Position numbers and translations under genes: made by a program
From: Roseovarius aestuarii
GTDB lineage: Bacteria > Pseudomonadota > Alphaproteobacteria > Rhodobacterales > Rhodobacteraceae
DNA: 64,000 bases
Reading direction: 5' to 3'
NCBI RefSeq assembly: GCF_019966515.1
Contig: NZ_JAIMIB010000013.1
Coordinates: 62,001-126,000 of the forward strand
The notes under the pieces: model-generated
Seen by the model: the letters and a program-made list of their open reading frames with translations, nothing else
The model's database searches: none
What the model was told of the DNA's origin: nothing
Part shown: one piece after another, positions 34,123 to 43,378 of the stretch
Position numbering within the stretch: the first letter of the stretch is position 1
Layout of the letters: every line of letters begins with the position of its first letter

Positions 34123-36855
34123 ATGACATTTCTTAATCCAACCCGAAGAACGTTTCTAAAAAGCAGTGCGGCTGCTCTCGGCAGCACGTCCTTGCTTGGT
34201 AGCACATCGCTGGCCAGTATCGACCCCAACTCCTATTCAGACCGCATCTTTCACGCCACACACTACGGCCCGTTTGAGGCGGTCGTGCGCGACGGCAAGC
34301 TGGTCGGCCTGACGACGATGACCGAATTGGATTCGCGCCCCACCGAGATGCTCACCTACGGCGTGATGGATCGGACCTATGACAAGACCCGCATCAACTA
34401 CCCGATGGTGCGAAAATCCTATCTTGAGGGCTGGGAAACCGGAGATATCAAACCCGAGCTTCGCGGCAAGGAAGAATGGGTCAAGGTCGACTGGGACACT
34501 GTGTGGAGCCTCACGGCCAAGGCTTTGCTGGATACCGCCACTGAGCATGGCAATGAGGCGATCTTCAGTTCTTCCTATGGCGGCTGGTCCAACGCCGGTG
34601 TTTTCCGCCCCAACGTGCTTCAAGGGCGGCTGATCAACCTGATGGGCGGCTGCACCAACACTGCCGGCGACTGGTCGGCCGGGGCTGGTCAAGTATGCAT
34701 GCCGCATATCATCGGCGACATGGAGGTTTATTCTCCACAATCAGCATGGGAAACCATCCGCGACAATACCGAGTTATTTGTCCTGGTGGGATGCGACCCG
34801 ATCAAGAACAACCGGATCGAATACCGCGTCGCCGATCATGGCATGTACGCCTATTGGGAGGAAATCCGCGACAATGGCGTCAAGTTCATCTCGATCAACC
34901 CACAGCGTACCGCCAGCGATGTCTATCTGAATTCGGAATGGAAGCGTATCATCCCCAATACCGATACCGCGCTCTTCCTTGCCATGTCCTATCACGTGCT
35001 TGAAAACGGTCTGGAAGATCGGGCCTACATGGACAAATACACCGTCGGTGCCGACAAGTGGATCGCCTATGTCAAGGGCGAGACTGACGGCACGCCCAAG
35101 ACGCCAGCCTGGGCCGCGACGATCACCGGCATAGATGCGCAGGAAATCAAGGACCTGGCCGAACTTATCGTGGCCTCGAAAACCTGCATCGCCGGATCAT
35201 GGGCCATCCAGCGCGCCCAACATGGCGAAATGGCCTATTGGTCGATCGTCAACTTCGCCGCGCTGGTGGGCAAGATCGGCAAACCGGGCGAAGGCATCGG
35301 ATTCTCCTGGCATTACGGCAATGGCGGTATGCCGCAGGGCGGCAATGCAACACCCGTGGGCATGAGCCAGGGTCGCAACTTCGTGACCAAGGTTGTGCCC
35401 GCTTCGCGCATCACCGAGGCGCTGGAAAATCCGGGTAAGGAATTTTTCTACAACGGACAAACCAACACCTATCCCGACATCAAGATGGTCTTCAACGCCG
35501 GCAACAACTTCATGTCGCACCAGCAGGATACCAACCGGCTGATCCGGGCGCTGAACAAGGTTGAAACCGTTGTCTGCGTTGACGTCTGGTGGACGGCGGC
35601 GACCCGCTGGGCCGATATCGTCCTGCCTGCCGCCTCAACGTTGGAGCAAGACGACATCACCTCGGGCGGCACCTATTCCAACGATCGCGTCTACGCGATG
35701 AAGAAGGTGATTGAACCCGTTGAGGATAGTCTGCCCGACTACGAGATTTTCGAGGGTCTCGCCGACAAGCTGGGTCTCTGGGCACAGTTCACGGACAGCG
35801 AAGACAAGATGTATCACATCCAGTTGGCCTACGCAGCCTCGGGGGCTGCAAAGCATACGCCGTTCGAAGAATTCTGGGAGCAAGGTTATGCCTTCATGGG
35901 CGAGCCACTCATCCCCGAACGAGAGATGAAGCGTAAGCGCAAGCGGAGCGGCCGGACGCACGGCTTTACCAAGCAAGCCCGCAAGTGGGTGCGCCATAAC
36001 GACTTCTACAGTGATCCGGAGGCCAACCCACTGCACACGACGTCGGGCAAGATAGAGATGTTCTGCGAAACAATCGCCAACATGGAGATCAAAGATTGCC
36101 CCGGCATGCCGGTCTGGATGGAGAAACATGAATACCTCGGCAGCGCGAAGGAGGGCCAGTTGCATGTGGTCTCACCTCACCCGTGGTTCCGTTTGCACAG
36201 CCAGATGGGAAACTCCGAACGTCTGCGCGATCTCTATATGGTGCAGGGACGCGAACCGGTGAGGATCAATGACCAGGACGCAGCGGATCGTGGCATTGAA
36301 GATGGAGATCTGGTCGAGCTCTACAATGATCGTGGTACGGTGATCGCCGGGGCCGTCGTCTCGGACGGGATCATGCCAGGTGTCGTGTCGATCTACGAAG
36401 GCGGTTGGCCGCAGCTAGACAACAAGGGTCGCTGCAATTCTGGTCTGGTGAATTTCCTAACCTCGACGCAACCTGCCTCTGGATTGTCGCAAGCCACGTC
36501 AGCCAATACCGTGCTTGTCGAAATGCGCAAATGTGAAGATCCAGAAGGTCCCAACATGGCCTATGATCCTCCCGCCATCATAGACGATATCGAGGTGGCA
36601 GAGATAAATGAGGACAAGGTGGGCACCGAGCGTCTAGCCGCCCTAACCGAGGCTCTTATGGCGGATATGAGCCCGGGCGAGAAGATCTTCTTCGAGCGCT
36701 GCACGGTCTGCCACGCACCGCGTGAAGTCACGCATTACACCCGTCAGCAGTGGAAAGGTATCACGCCTTCCATGTTTCCCCGCGCGGGGCTTGATGAGGA
36801 AGAAGCGGCGCTGGTCATGGACTATCTAATGACGAACGCCGCAGACGCAAATTGA
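34123..36855 (+). CDS. Tat-exported TMAO/DMSO-type molybdopterin reductase fused to a C-terminal cytochrome c heme site
   Basis: A 910-residue periplasmic enzyme. A twin-arginine leader, TRRTFLKSSAAALGS, starts at residue 8. The catalytic part resembles TorA/DorA/BisC: a Ser ligand to Mo near Ser151 (SSSYGGWSNAG), then VLQGRLINLMGGCTNTAGDWS, QRTASDVYLN and a C-terminal molybdopterin domain with VVSPHPWFRLHSQMGNS. These reduce TMAO, DMSO or S-oxides. Unusually, after about residue 845 a CTVCH heme-binding motif (Cys860, Cys863, His864) adds a cytochrome c module that would normally belong to TorC or another partner. No TorC, TorD or chaperone gene is adjacent. TorA is the best guess, but substrate is not settled. 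Confidence 0.88.
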   Translation: MTFLNPTRRTFLKSSAAALGSTSLLGSTSLASIDPNSYSDRIFHATHYGPFEAVVRDGKLVGLTTMTELDSRPTEMLTYGVMDRTYDKTRINYPMVRKSYLEGWETGDIKPELRGKEEWVKVDWDTVWSLTAKALLDTATEHGNEAIFSSSYGGWSNAGVFRPNVLQGRLINLMGGCTNTAGDWSAGAGQVCMPHIIGDMEVYSPQSAWETIRDNTELFVLVGCDPIKNNRIEYRVADHGMYAYWEEIRDNGVKFISINPQRTASDVYLNSEWKRIIPNTDTALFLAMSYHVLENGLEDRAYMDKYTVGADKWIAYVKGETDGTPKTPAWAATITGIDAQEIKDLAELIVASKTCIAGSWAIQRAQHGEMAYWSIVNFAALVGKIGKPGEGIGFSWHYGNGGMPQGGNATPVGMSQGRNFVTKVVPASRITEALENPGKEFFYNGQTNTYPDIKMVFNAGNNFMSHQQDTNRLIRALNKVETVVCVDVWWTAATRWADIVLPAASTLEQDDITSGGTYSNDRVYAMKKVIEPVEDSLPDYEIFEGLADKLGLWAQFTDSEDKMYHIQLAYAASGAAKHTPFEEFWEQGYAFMGEPLIPEREMKRKRKRSGRTHGFTKQARKWVRHNDFYSDPEANPLHTTSGKIEMFCETIANMEIKDCPGMPVWMEKHEYLGSAKEGQLHVVSPHPWFRLHSQMGNSERLRDLYMVQGREPVRINDQDAADRGIEDGDLVELYNDRGTVIAGAVVSDGIMPGVVSIYEGGWPQLDNKGRCNSGLVNFLTSTQPASGLSQATSANTVLVEMRKCEDPEGPNMAYDPPAIIDDIEVAEINEDKVGTERLAALTEALMADMSPGEKIFFERCTVCHAPREVTHYTRQQWKGITPSMFPRAGLDEEEAALVMDYLMTNAADAN

Positions 36856-36887
36856 CGGGCCAGCGCTCCATCAGAAAGTCCTGAGGC

Positions 36888-37187
36888 TTATTGCTTCAGG
36901 ACTTCCAGTGCAGACGCGTCAGGATGTTCAGCACAGGTTTCGTCAAACTTCTCGACGAGATCCACAATTGCCTTCGGAGAGGTTTGGGATTGACCGGTCT
37001 GACCATTCGCGTAGCCAATCAACATGGCCGTCACGAAAGTTGCGTCATCTTCGGGCAACGTAATCACATCCCAGCAACTGATGCTTTCAATATTGAAGGC
37101 CTCGGTTGCCGGTTGTTCTTGCGCCAAGACCAATACAGGTGCCGCAGCAAGTGCTGCTGCTGCCACGCGTCGAAGAAGTTTTTTCAT
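36888..37187 (-). CDS. HdeA/HdeB-like small periplasmic protein
   Basis: A 99-residue exported protein. ATG 37187 is preceded by AGGGA and begins a signal peptide, KLLRRVAAAALAAAPVLVLA. The mature region ISCWDVITLPEDDATFVTAM, with a partner Cys in FDETCAEHPDA, matches the HdeA/HdeB acid-stress chaperone superfamily by Cys spacing and length. The function in this organism is not established. It lies 28 bases after the glycine-zipper gene and is likely co-transcribed with it. Confidence 0.7.
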   Translation of the reverse strand: MKKLLRRVAAAALAAAPVLVLAQEQPATEAFNIESISCWDVITLPEDDATFVTAMLIGYANGQTGQSQTSPKAIVDLVEKFDETCAEHPDASALEVLKQ

Positions 37188-37215
37188 TCCCTGTTCCCTT
37201 GAATTGGTCATCCTG

Positions 37216-37569
37216 TCACCTCCGGCGCATACAATCATCAAATTCCAGCCGGTAGATCCGAGCGGCGCGGCTGTTCGGGCGGTTTGCCCCTGAAATCCCA
37301 CCTAGCAGTGCGCCGAGTTTTGCAGCCTTTTTGCGGTCTTTCTTGCTGCCGCCCAATATGCCGCTGATTATCGCGCCACCGACTGCACCCTTGACTGCGC
37401 CGCCTACGACACCACCGGCTCTGCCTTTGTATCCACTAAGACGTTTAGCACGATCATGGCAGTAGTCGCGGTAAGATTGCGCTTCCGCTGGGGGCGGAAC
37501 CAAAGATGAAAGCGACATCGCAATCGCAAGAATAATCACGGTTTGCGCTATTTTATTGATAGGTTTCAC
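37216..37569 (-). CDS. glycine-zipper exported protein
   Basis: A 117-residue protein. The signal peptide (KIAQTVIILAIAMSLSSLVP, cleavage near EAQ) is followed by a glycine-zipper region of small residues (GVVGGAVKGAVGGAIISGIL) and a basic tail. Glycine-zipper proteins associate with envelope membranes. It has a single Cys before the zipper and one at the end (FDDCMRRR). The HdeA-like gene follows on the same strand. No function is known. Confidence 0.72.
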   Translation of the reverse strand: MKPINKIAQTVIILAIAMSLSSLVPPPAEAQSYRDYCHDRAKRLSGYKGRAGGVVGGAVKGAVGGAIISGILGGSKKDRKKAAKLGALLGGISGANRPNSRAARIYRLEFDDCMRRR

Positions 37570-37787
37570 AATACATCCCCGCCCTGCTTGAACAGACGCT
37601 ACTGTACCCCTCTACTGCCGGTAAAGCGGAAACCAGTCTGCTAGGCCTTTCGGCAAGATACGACCGGTTGCAGCAGATGATGCACTAAATTAGCGGCTAT
37701 TGAGGCTATAGTTCACACCAGCGGGTGATGGCACCAGGAGTCAACTTCTATAGGTTGGTGCGAGAAACTGGAGCGCGAGCGAATACC

Positions 37788-38993
37788 ATGCAGATCCTAG
37801 TCCCCGCATTTGTTGCTGTTACCTTGGGGTTCATTGTCTTCTTCCTAGGTGCCTTTTTGACCCGCCGGGTGGCGTTCCTGAAGAATTACAATATTCCCGA
37901 GCCGGTGTCCGGCGGACTTGCTGTTGCCTTTGCCACTTGGGGATTCTTCCAGTTCACCGGAAAGCAAATCGTGTTTGACCTGCAGGTGCGTGACTATCTT
38001 CTTGTTCTGTTTTTTTCGACCATCGGGCTGAATGCGCGCGTCACAGATCTCATAAAGGGCGGTCGGCTGTTGTTGGTCCTGCTCTTTCTGACAGTCGGGT
38101 TCATGTTGTTGCAGAACGTTGTCGGGCTGATAGGGACGCTTTTGTTTGATCTGCCCACTGCCGTTTCAGTTCTGCTCGGATCCGCTGCCCTGATCGGCGG
38201 CCATGGGACGGCCATTGCCTGGGGTCCGCAAATCGAAGATTTGACGGGGTTTGCCGCCGCAGATGAGGTTGGCATTGCCGCCGCAACATTGGGGCTGGTT
38301 CTGGCGGCACTGGTCGGTGGCCCAATCGCAAAGCGGTTGATCGACCGGCATGGGTTGAAAGGTGAAGCTGACGCCGATCCGATTGTCGGGTTGCAATACG
38401 AAGAAGAAGGTGAGCCCGCGGATGTTGTTGACCATGTCAATTTGATGCGCGCGATGCTGGCGGCGCATACGGCCATCTTCTTTGGCTACTTCGCCCATCT
38501 GACGATCGGCGAGATGGGAGTGAAACTGCCCCTTTTTGTGCCCTGCCTTTTGGTTGGGATTCTAATGTCCAACACTATCCCTTTTGTGTTCCCGAAACTC
38601 ATCTGGCCCACTGGTAGCCGATCGCTGGCGGTTCTGTCGGACTATAGCCTGTCAGTTTTTCTAGCGATGTCACTGATGAGCATGCAGCTTTGGACATTGG
38701 CCGAGCTTGGCGGTCCATTGTTGATAGTTTTAGCATTGCAGGTGGTGGTGACAGTTTGTTTTATCGGCTTTGTTGTATTTCGCGCCATTGGCAGCGACTA
38801 TACTGCTGCCGTTCTCAGTGCAGGTTTCGCCGGATTTGCCCTTGGTGCCACCCCTACGGCTATCGCAAACATGTCTTCGGTGACAAAACGCTATGGTGCC
38901 GCGCCGCTGGCCTTTATCGTGCTACCCTTGGTCTCAGCTTTCTTCGTCGACCTGGCCAATGCCTTCATCATCCAGTTCTTTGTCGGGATGTAA
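37788..38993 (+). CDS. gltS: sodium/glutamate symporter
   Basis: A 401-residue inner-membrane carrier, the same length as E. coli GltS. Diagnostic segments are FLKNYNIPEPVSGGL near the start, FFSTIGLNARVTDL, and the GSAALIGGHGTAIAWGP loop. About ten to twelve helices are predicted by eye, arranged as an internal duplication. The frame is open back to 37725 but the conserved start is ATG 37788. It stands alone, with the HdeA/glycine-zipper pair divergent on one side. Confidence 0.93.
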   Translation: MQILVPAFVAVTLGFIVFFLGAFLTRRVAFLKNYNIPEPVSGGLAVAFATWGFFQFTGKQIVFDLQVRDYLLVLFFSTIGLNARVTDLIKGGRLLLVLLFLTVGFMLLQNVVGLIGTLLFDLPTAVSVLLGSAALIGGHGTAIAWGPQIEDLTGFAAADEVGIAAATLGLVLAALVGGPIAKRLIDRHGLKGEADADPIVGLQYEEEGEPADVVDHVNLMRAMLAAHTAIFFGYFAHLTIGEMGVKLPLFVPCLLVGILMSNTIPFVFPKLIWPTGSRSLAVLSDYSLSVFLAMSLMSMQLWTLAELGGPLLIVLALQVVVTVCFIGFVVFRAIGSDYTAAVLSAGFAGFALGATPTAIANMSSVTKRYGAAPLAFIVLPLVSAFFVDLANAFIIQFFVGM

Positions 38994-39195
38994 CCCGTAA
39001 TTCAGATTCCTGGAAGAATGGCTCGAATGCGCCACTGAGATTTCGTAAGCACGGATGCGGTAAAAGGCAGCTCCGTCCGCATGGCGACCCGCCAAGTCGA
39101 AGCCCGCAACGCGCCGGTGACAACCGCTGAAAGGAAATGTCGAGACTTTTCCGAATGTTCTGAAAATGTCCTGCTAATCTAACAGCAGGAAAAAC

Positions 39196-40257
39196 TCAGA
39201 TCGCACGCTCCAGCCCTATCTCAACGTGAGCAATGTCTTTCACGCTTTCGTGCAGGCGTTCACTTGGGTCATCGCCGATCTTTCGCGCCGCCCGCAGCAG
39301 GAATATCTTACCCCATCCCCGCCAGGTCCCGATTGATGGCGCCCGGACATCCTGCGGAAAACGCTCGCGCCAGCCCTCGGGCAAAGGCAGTCCACAAATC
39401 TCAGCCCGCTCCAGCATCCACACGAGCGGAATATTGGCCAACGGTCTTCCCTCGTGAAAGCCGCTCTGCTGTCCGCCCACATCACCATGGGACCCGCGGA
39501 ACCAGACCTGCTCGATCTTGCCATCAAACCCGGCCGGGCTTTCCCACATGACCGGCTCGAACACCGCGCGCGTCTCGTCCAGCGCCAGCGCGTGATAGCC
39601 ATGCCGCACGGACGGCCCCAGCCGGTGCGAATGAAACGAATGCGCCGCCTCGGACCAGCGCCACAACACCGGCAAACGCAATCCAAGCGCCTTGACCGTA
39701 TCCCAGACCCCGACCATCTCGACCGGTGCCTCGGGGTGACAGAATTGCCTCGTAAATACCTTGGCCGCGCGCCCACCTGGATTGCACTGATAATGCCGGT
39801 AGGCGGTCATGATGTTGCGTTCCGTCGCATGGTCATCCCGCAAAAGACCAACGGAATCGATCAGCCCGGCCAAAGAGCGCACCGCGTAGGCGCCGCGCGA
39901 ATACCCCAGCAGGAAAATGCGGTCGCCGGACTTGTAGCGGCTGGCCAGGTAGCCATAGGCGCGCCGGATCTGACGGTTGATCCCCCGCCCCATCATCACA
40001 TCGGGCGTCTTGCGCCAGTCCTGCCATTGCACGCCGGCTTCGTAATAGAGCGACAAATTAGCGCCTCCCATCTCTGCCAGCAGCTTATAACTCAGTCCGG
40101 CATTACTTTCGCACCCCGGTGACAGCGATGACATCGTACCGTCCAGAATGATCACATGGGTGACCTGCCCGCGCGCCCTTGCATAGGCCGAATGGCCGCT
40201 GCGCACCCCTGGGCGCAGCAAGTCGAAAAGTGATTTAGCCCATTGCCGCCACGCCAT
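39196..40257 (-). CDS. DUF2235-type alpha/beta hydrolase
   Basis: A 353-residue protein of the DUF2235 (T6SS Tle1-like) family. It has VTHVIILDGTMSSL, then the nucleophile elbow IFLLGYSRGAYAVRSLAG, VEMVGVWDTVKALG and GSHGDVGGQ, the usual order of the fold. Members include phospholipase effectors, but most standalone genes are uncharacterised; no secretion-system gene is near, so an effector role is not supported. No signal peptide is seen. Confidence 0.88.
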   Translation of the reverse strand: MAWRQWAKSLFDLLRPGVRSGHSAYARARGQVTHVIILDGTMSSLSPGCESNAGLSYKLLAEMGGANLSLYYEAGVQWQDWRKTPDVMMGRGINRQIRRAYGYLASRYKSGDRIFLLGYSRGAYAVRSLAGLIDSVGLLRDDHATERNIMTAYRHYQCNPGGRAAKVFTRQFCHPEAPVEMVGVWDTVKALGLRLPVLWRWSEAAHSFHSHRLGPSVRHGYHALALDETRAVFEPVMWESPAGFDGKIEQVWFRGSHGDVGGQQSGFHEGRPLANIPLVWMLERAEICGLPLPEGWRERFPQDVRAPSIGTWRGWGKIFLLRAARKIGDDPSERLHESVKDIAHVEIGLERAI

Positions 40258-40635
40258 CCTGACTCATCTTTCCAACCAGTTACGACTGATGCCGCCTTAT
40301 CGTTAGCGCGTCGCCTCTTTATCAACATAGGCACATCCAGGCGGGTCAGGCAAAGCCCCCAACCAGAAATACGCCTGCGACCCGGCACTATCCGGCAATC
40401 CTCCATCTTTTTCGTGAAAAGCGGGTTACCGGCGCCAATCCAACCACTGTTCACATCAATTATGCCACTTAATTTATTGAAAATAAATTGCAAAACATGT
40501 AACTTGGCCACCCTCAGACAATCAATCAGCGACGCCCCGACACAACCTCAGGTGACCCCATTCAAGCAAAGGTCGCTATTACGCTGGAAATCTTGGGCCC
40601 CGGTCAAGAGAGCGTGAGCACATCACGCCCTCGGC
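40258..40635. other. intergenic region, no gene seen
   Basis: The 378 bases lie between the DUF2235 gene and the 3' end of the decarboxylase gene, so they must hold the DUF2235 promoter. Part of it (40440-40500) is AT-rich. Weak palindromes are present but none is compelling; short frames are not supported by ribosome sites. Confidence 0.4.
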
Positions 40636-41763
40636 TCAAAGCGCCGCAACCGTGACCGGCGCGCCTAATCCATACCCGTTAAACTGCGTACTCAGAGCAT
40701 GCGAATAGGCCCCCATCCCCGCAAAAAGCACGTAATCCCCCTCTGCGATCGACGCCGGGAGCGGCAACGGATCCGGGAACCGATCGATGCTGTCGCAGGT
40801 CGGGCCAAATATCACTCGCGCCTGCGGGACACCGCCGCGCCATGTGCCATCGCCCGCTAGAACAGTGACCCGGTCAGTGCAACCAATGTCGCGCACCTCG
40901 AAAAGGCCGCCATATATCCCGTCATTCAAAAACATCGACCCGTCTTCACGCAGCGCCTTGACCCGGGCCACCAGAGTAAAAGCATCCGCCACCATCGCGC
41001 GCCCGGGTTCGCATACCAATGCCGGTGGATGGTCGCCGAAACAGGCGTCCACCTCAGCGCGAATGTGGTCAAAAATCGCTTCCAGATCCGGCGCCGCCCC
41101 AACACGGTGCGCTGCAAAACCGCCGCCCACGTTCAGGCGCGATAAAGTCACCCCCGCCTCACGGGCAATATCAGCGACCACCCTTATATAGCTGCCCCAG
41201 GCAGCCGGGTCGGCACACTGTGTACCGGGATGAAAGGTAACTGAGGGGGTATATCCGCGCGCTAAGACCATGCGCAGCAACGCCGCCACGCGCTCAGGCC
41301 CGGCGCCAAATTTCTCACCAAAATCATAAGCGGCCCCAGCCACCGGCAGCGCCAATCGCACCGAGATTTCGGTGCCTTCCGGCACGTCGGCAAGCTTGTC
41401 CAACTCACTTTCGCAGTCAATCGAATAAGAGCGCACACCCAACGCCACCGCAACGGCCACCTCTTCAGGTGAGCGCACCGGGTTGTGATAATGCAATTCC
41501 GCATCCGGACAGACGGCGCGCACCGCATACATCTCGCGCGGGCTGGCCACGTCAAAGGCGCGGATGCCTGCCGCCACCAGATTTGTCAGAACCTCCTCGC
41601 CCGCATTCGCCTTGACCGCATAGGTAACAAGCCCGTCAAAGCCTTGCCGGAACCGCCGCGCCGTCGCTTGCAACACTGCCGGGCAGAAATAAACCATCGC
41701 CGTATCGGGGCGATGCCGCAACAGATGTGCCCGTGGGTCAGGCCAGTTCGGAGAGTTATGCAT
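40636..41763 (-). CDS. ornithine/diamino acid decarboxylase, alanine-racemase-fold PLP enzyme
   Basis: A 375-residue decarboxylase of the eukaryotic-type ODC family. The PLP Lys is Lys51 (TYAVKAN), the phosphate-binding loop is LNVGGGFAAH, and the catalytic Cys is Cys323 (GPTCDSID), which favours ornithine or lysine over diaminopimelate. It would make putrescine or cadaverine. The divergent Lrp regulator suggests amino-acid control. The promoter region between them carries TATAAT and an inverted repeat. Confidence 0.9.
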   Translation of the reverse strand: MHNSPNWPDPRAHLLRHRPDTAMVYFCPAVLQATARRFRQGFDGLVTYAVKANAGEEVLTNLVAAGIRAFDVASPREMYAVRAVCPDAELHYHNPVRSPEEVAVAVALGVRSYSIDCESELDKLADVPEGTEISVRLALPVAGAAYDFGEKFGAGPERVAALLRMVLARGYTPSVTFHPGTQCADPAAWGSYIRVVADIAREAGVTLSRLNVGGGFAAHRVGAAPDLEAIFDHIRAEVDACFGDHPPALVCEPGRAMVADAFTLVARVKALREDGSMFLNDGIYGGLFEVRDIGCTDRVTVLAGDGTWRGGVPQARVIFGPTCDSIDRFPDPLPLPASIAEGDYVLFAGMGAYSHALSTQFNGYGLGAPVTVAAL

Positions 41764-41813
41764 TGGTCTGCCTCAACAGGTTTTTCTTGATTATCGAGTA
41801 TTTTTTCGTCGAT

Positions 41814-41840
41814 CTCATGCGGCATTTCGTATAATATGAG
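41814..41840. promoter_or_regulatory. promoter/operator between decarboxylase and Lrp genes
   Basis: TATAAT at 41830-41835 reads as a -10 box for the Lrp gene 36 bases downstream. It overlaps the inverted repeat CTCAT (41814-41818) / ATGAG (41836-41840). Outer T-rich arms (TTTTTTCGTC near 41800 and GACGAATTTTT near 41859) also mirror each other. Lrp-type operators are often AT-rich like this. Confidence 0.4.
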
Positions 41841-41870
41841 TTGAATATACAGCAATATGACGAATTTTTC

Positions 41871-42305
41871 ATGAAGATAGACGAAACAGATCAGGCTTTG
41901 ATCACCCTTCTGGGCGAAAACGCCCGTGCCCCGGTAGCCTTGCTTGCGCGTAAGCTGGGCCTCGCCCGCACCACCGTTCAGGCGCGTCTGGATCGTTTGG
42001 AAACATCCGGCACCATCCAGGGCTACAGCGTCCGGCTGAACCCATCCGTCCGCGCACCGCTGCGCGCCACCGCCCTGGTCAGCATCGAGCCACGCAGCGC
42101 CCCAGCCGTACTTTCGCGGCTCAATTCCCTGCCTGAAGTGCGCCGCGTACACACCACTTCGGGCCGGTTTGATCTGATTGTCACGCTCGAAGCCGCCACA
42201 ACCGAGCGTCTTGACGAAACCCTTGACCGGATCGGTGAGGCCAAAGGCGTCCGCAGTTCAGAGAGCCTGATCCACCTTTCGACAAAGCTCGACCGCGGGC
42301 AATAA
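41871..42305 (+). CDS. Lrp/AsnC-family regulator
   Basis: A 144-residue regulator. It begins KIDETDQALITLLGENARAP with a helix-turn-helix LARKLGLARTTVQARLDRLE and a RAM-type domain (SLPEVRRVHTTSGRFDLIVT). The ATG 41871 matches the family start; an upstream ATG at 41841 only adds a short leader. Divergent to the decarboxylase, it most likely controls that gene. Overlap with the second repeat copy lies further downstream. Confidence 0.88.
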   Translation: MKIDETDQALITLLGENARAPVALLARKLGLARTTVQARLDRLETSGTIQGYSVRLNPSVRAPLRATALVSIEPRSAPAVLSRLNSLPEVRRVHTTSGRFDLIVTLEAATTERLDETLDRIGEAKGVRSSESLIHLSTKLDRGQ

Positions 42306-42328
42306 CACGTCACCCCGTCGGCACGCGT

Positions 42329-42390
42329 CCCGAGGAGGCGGCCGGCGACGAGATATACTGCGTGCGCATCAGCGCGCTCAATGTGACAAC
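42329..42390. repeat. dispersed intergenic repeat, copy 2
   Basis: The partner of the element at 31280-31348, in the same orientation. It keeps CCCGAGGAGG, GCCGGCGACGAGATATA and the 31-base end with three changes. Its hairpin is GTGCGC-ATCA-GCGCGC: the loop has changed and one stem pair has become a G-U type pair, so the structure is kept. The right end overlaps the last codons of the LysR gene. Confidence 0.75.
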
Positions 42391-43271
42391 TTGACGGACC
42401 GGCACCAGTCCAGCAGCCAGTCCCGAAACACCCGTGCTGGCGGGCGGAGGGCGGCGCGGTCAGGATAGACCAGATGATACGCTTCCCGCCCTTCGGCAAA
42501 GATACCCGGCAGACAGGGCACCAGACCGGCTTCCCGCACGGCCTTGTCACTGGCCGGCGCACGGGCCAGGGCAATGCCAACACCCTCGCTTGCCAAGGCA
42601 CAGGCCATCAAGGTGCTGTCGGCATAGACATACTGGGCACGGCTCGGCATTATATCCATCTTTTCAAACATATGGGGCCACCCCGCCCGATGCGTCACCA
42701 CATCGATCAACCGATGCTGCAATAGATCGGTTGGGCCGATGAGCGCCTCGGCCACCGGTGGCAGCGCCACGGGAAACAGCCGCTCTCCCATCAGCCGATC
42801 ACTGTCCGCGCCAAAAGCCTGCGGGTTACCAAAGATGATCTGCAGGTCGGTAAAGCCGCGCGAGAATTCATAGGGAAGATTGGCCGTTGTAAGGCTCAGC
42901 GTGATATCCGGGTGCGCGCGGGTAAAATCCTCATACCCCGGCGTCAGTACGCCCTGCGCAAAGATCAGCACCGATTGAACGAAAAGCTGCTGCGCCCGGG
43001 CCGCGCCAAACAACCCCTCGGTCGCGTTCTCAAGCGTCAGCAACGCCTGTTGCACCGATGGCAGATAGGCGCGGCCGACCTCGGTCAATGTGACCGCATG
43101 GGCATGCCGCTCGAATAGCGCCATCCCCACCCGTTCTTCCAAAGCCCGCACCTGTTGACTGACCGCCGCCGGGGACATGTTCAACTGCGCCGCCGCCCGC
43201 GCAAAGCTCTCACAGCGCGCCGCTGCCTCGAAAACGCGCAACCAGTTAAGGGAGGGGACCGCAACAGACAT
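42378..43271 (-). CDS. LysR-type regulator divergent from tmpA-like gene
   Basis: A 297-residue GcvA-type LysR regulator. The N-terminus, WLRVFEAAARCESFARAAA, and the helix-turn-helix LNMSPAAVSQQVRALEERVG are typical, and GMALFERHAHAVTLTEVG follows. The ligand domain starts around residue 95. It is divergent from the tmpA-like gene with about 105 bases between the starts, so it likely controls the phosphonate pair. Its 3' end carries the repeat. Confidence 0.9.
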   Translation of the reverse strand: MSVAVPSLNWLRVFEAAARCESFARAAAQLNMSPAAVSQQVRALEERVGMALFERHAHAVTLTEVGRAYLPSVQQALLTLENATEGLFGAARAQQLFVQSVLIFAQGVLTPGYEDFTRAHPDITLSLTTANLPYEFSRGFTDLQIIFGNPQAFGADSDRLMGERLFPVALPPVAEALIGPTDLLQHRLIDVVTHRAGWPHMFEKMDIMPSRAQYVYADSTLMACALASEGVGIALARAPASDKAVREAGLVPCLPGIFAEGREAYHLVYPDRAALRPPARVFRDWLLDWCRSVKLSH

Positions 43272-43378
43272 GCGCCTAGGCTAAGCTGAACTTAGCCCGA
43301 GCGTCCAGCACTATCGTGCTGAACTTCTGCTGTCTTGCGCTACGTTCAGACCCACAATGTCAAGACAGGTCACATCCC

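Noticed and set aside
39454-40122. Plus-strand 222-codon frame
   Set aside because: Antisense to the DUF2235 gene, which has clear family motifs.
39196-40257. Type VI secretion effector
   Set aside because: DUF2235 proteins can be effectors, but no VgrG, PAAR or immunity gene is nearby.
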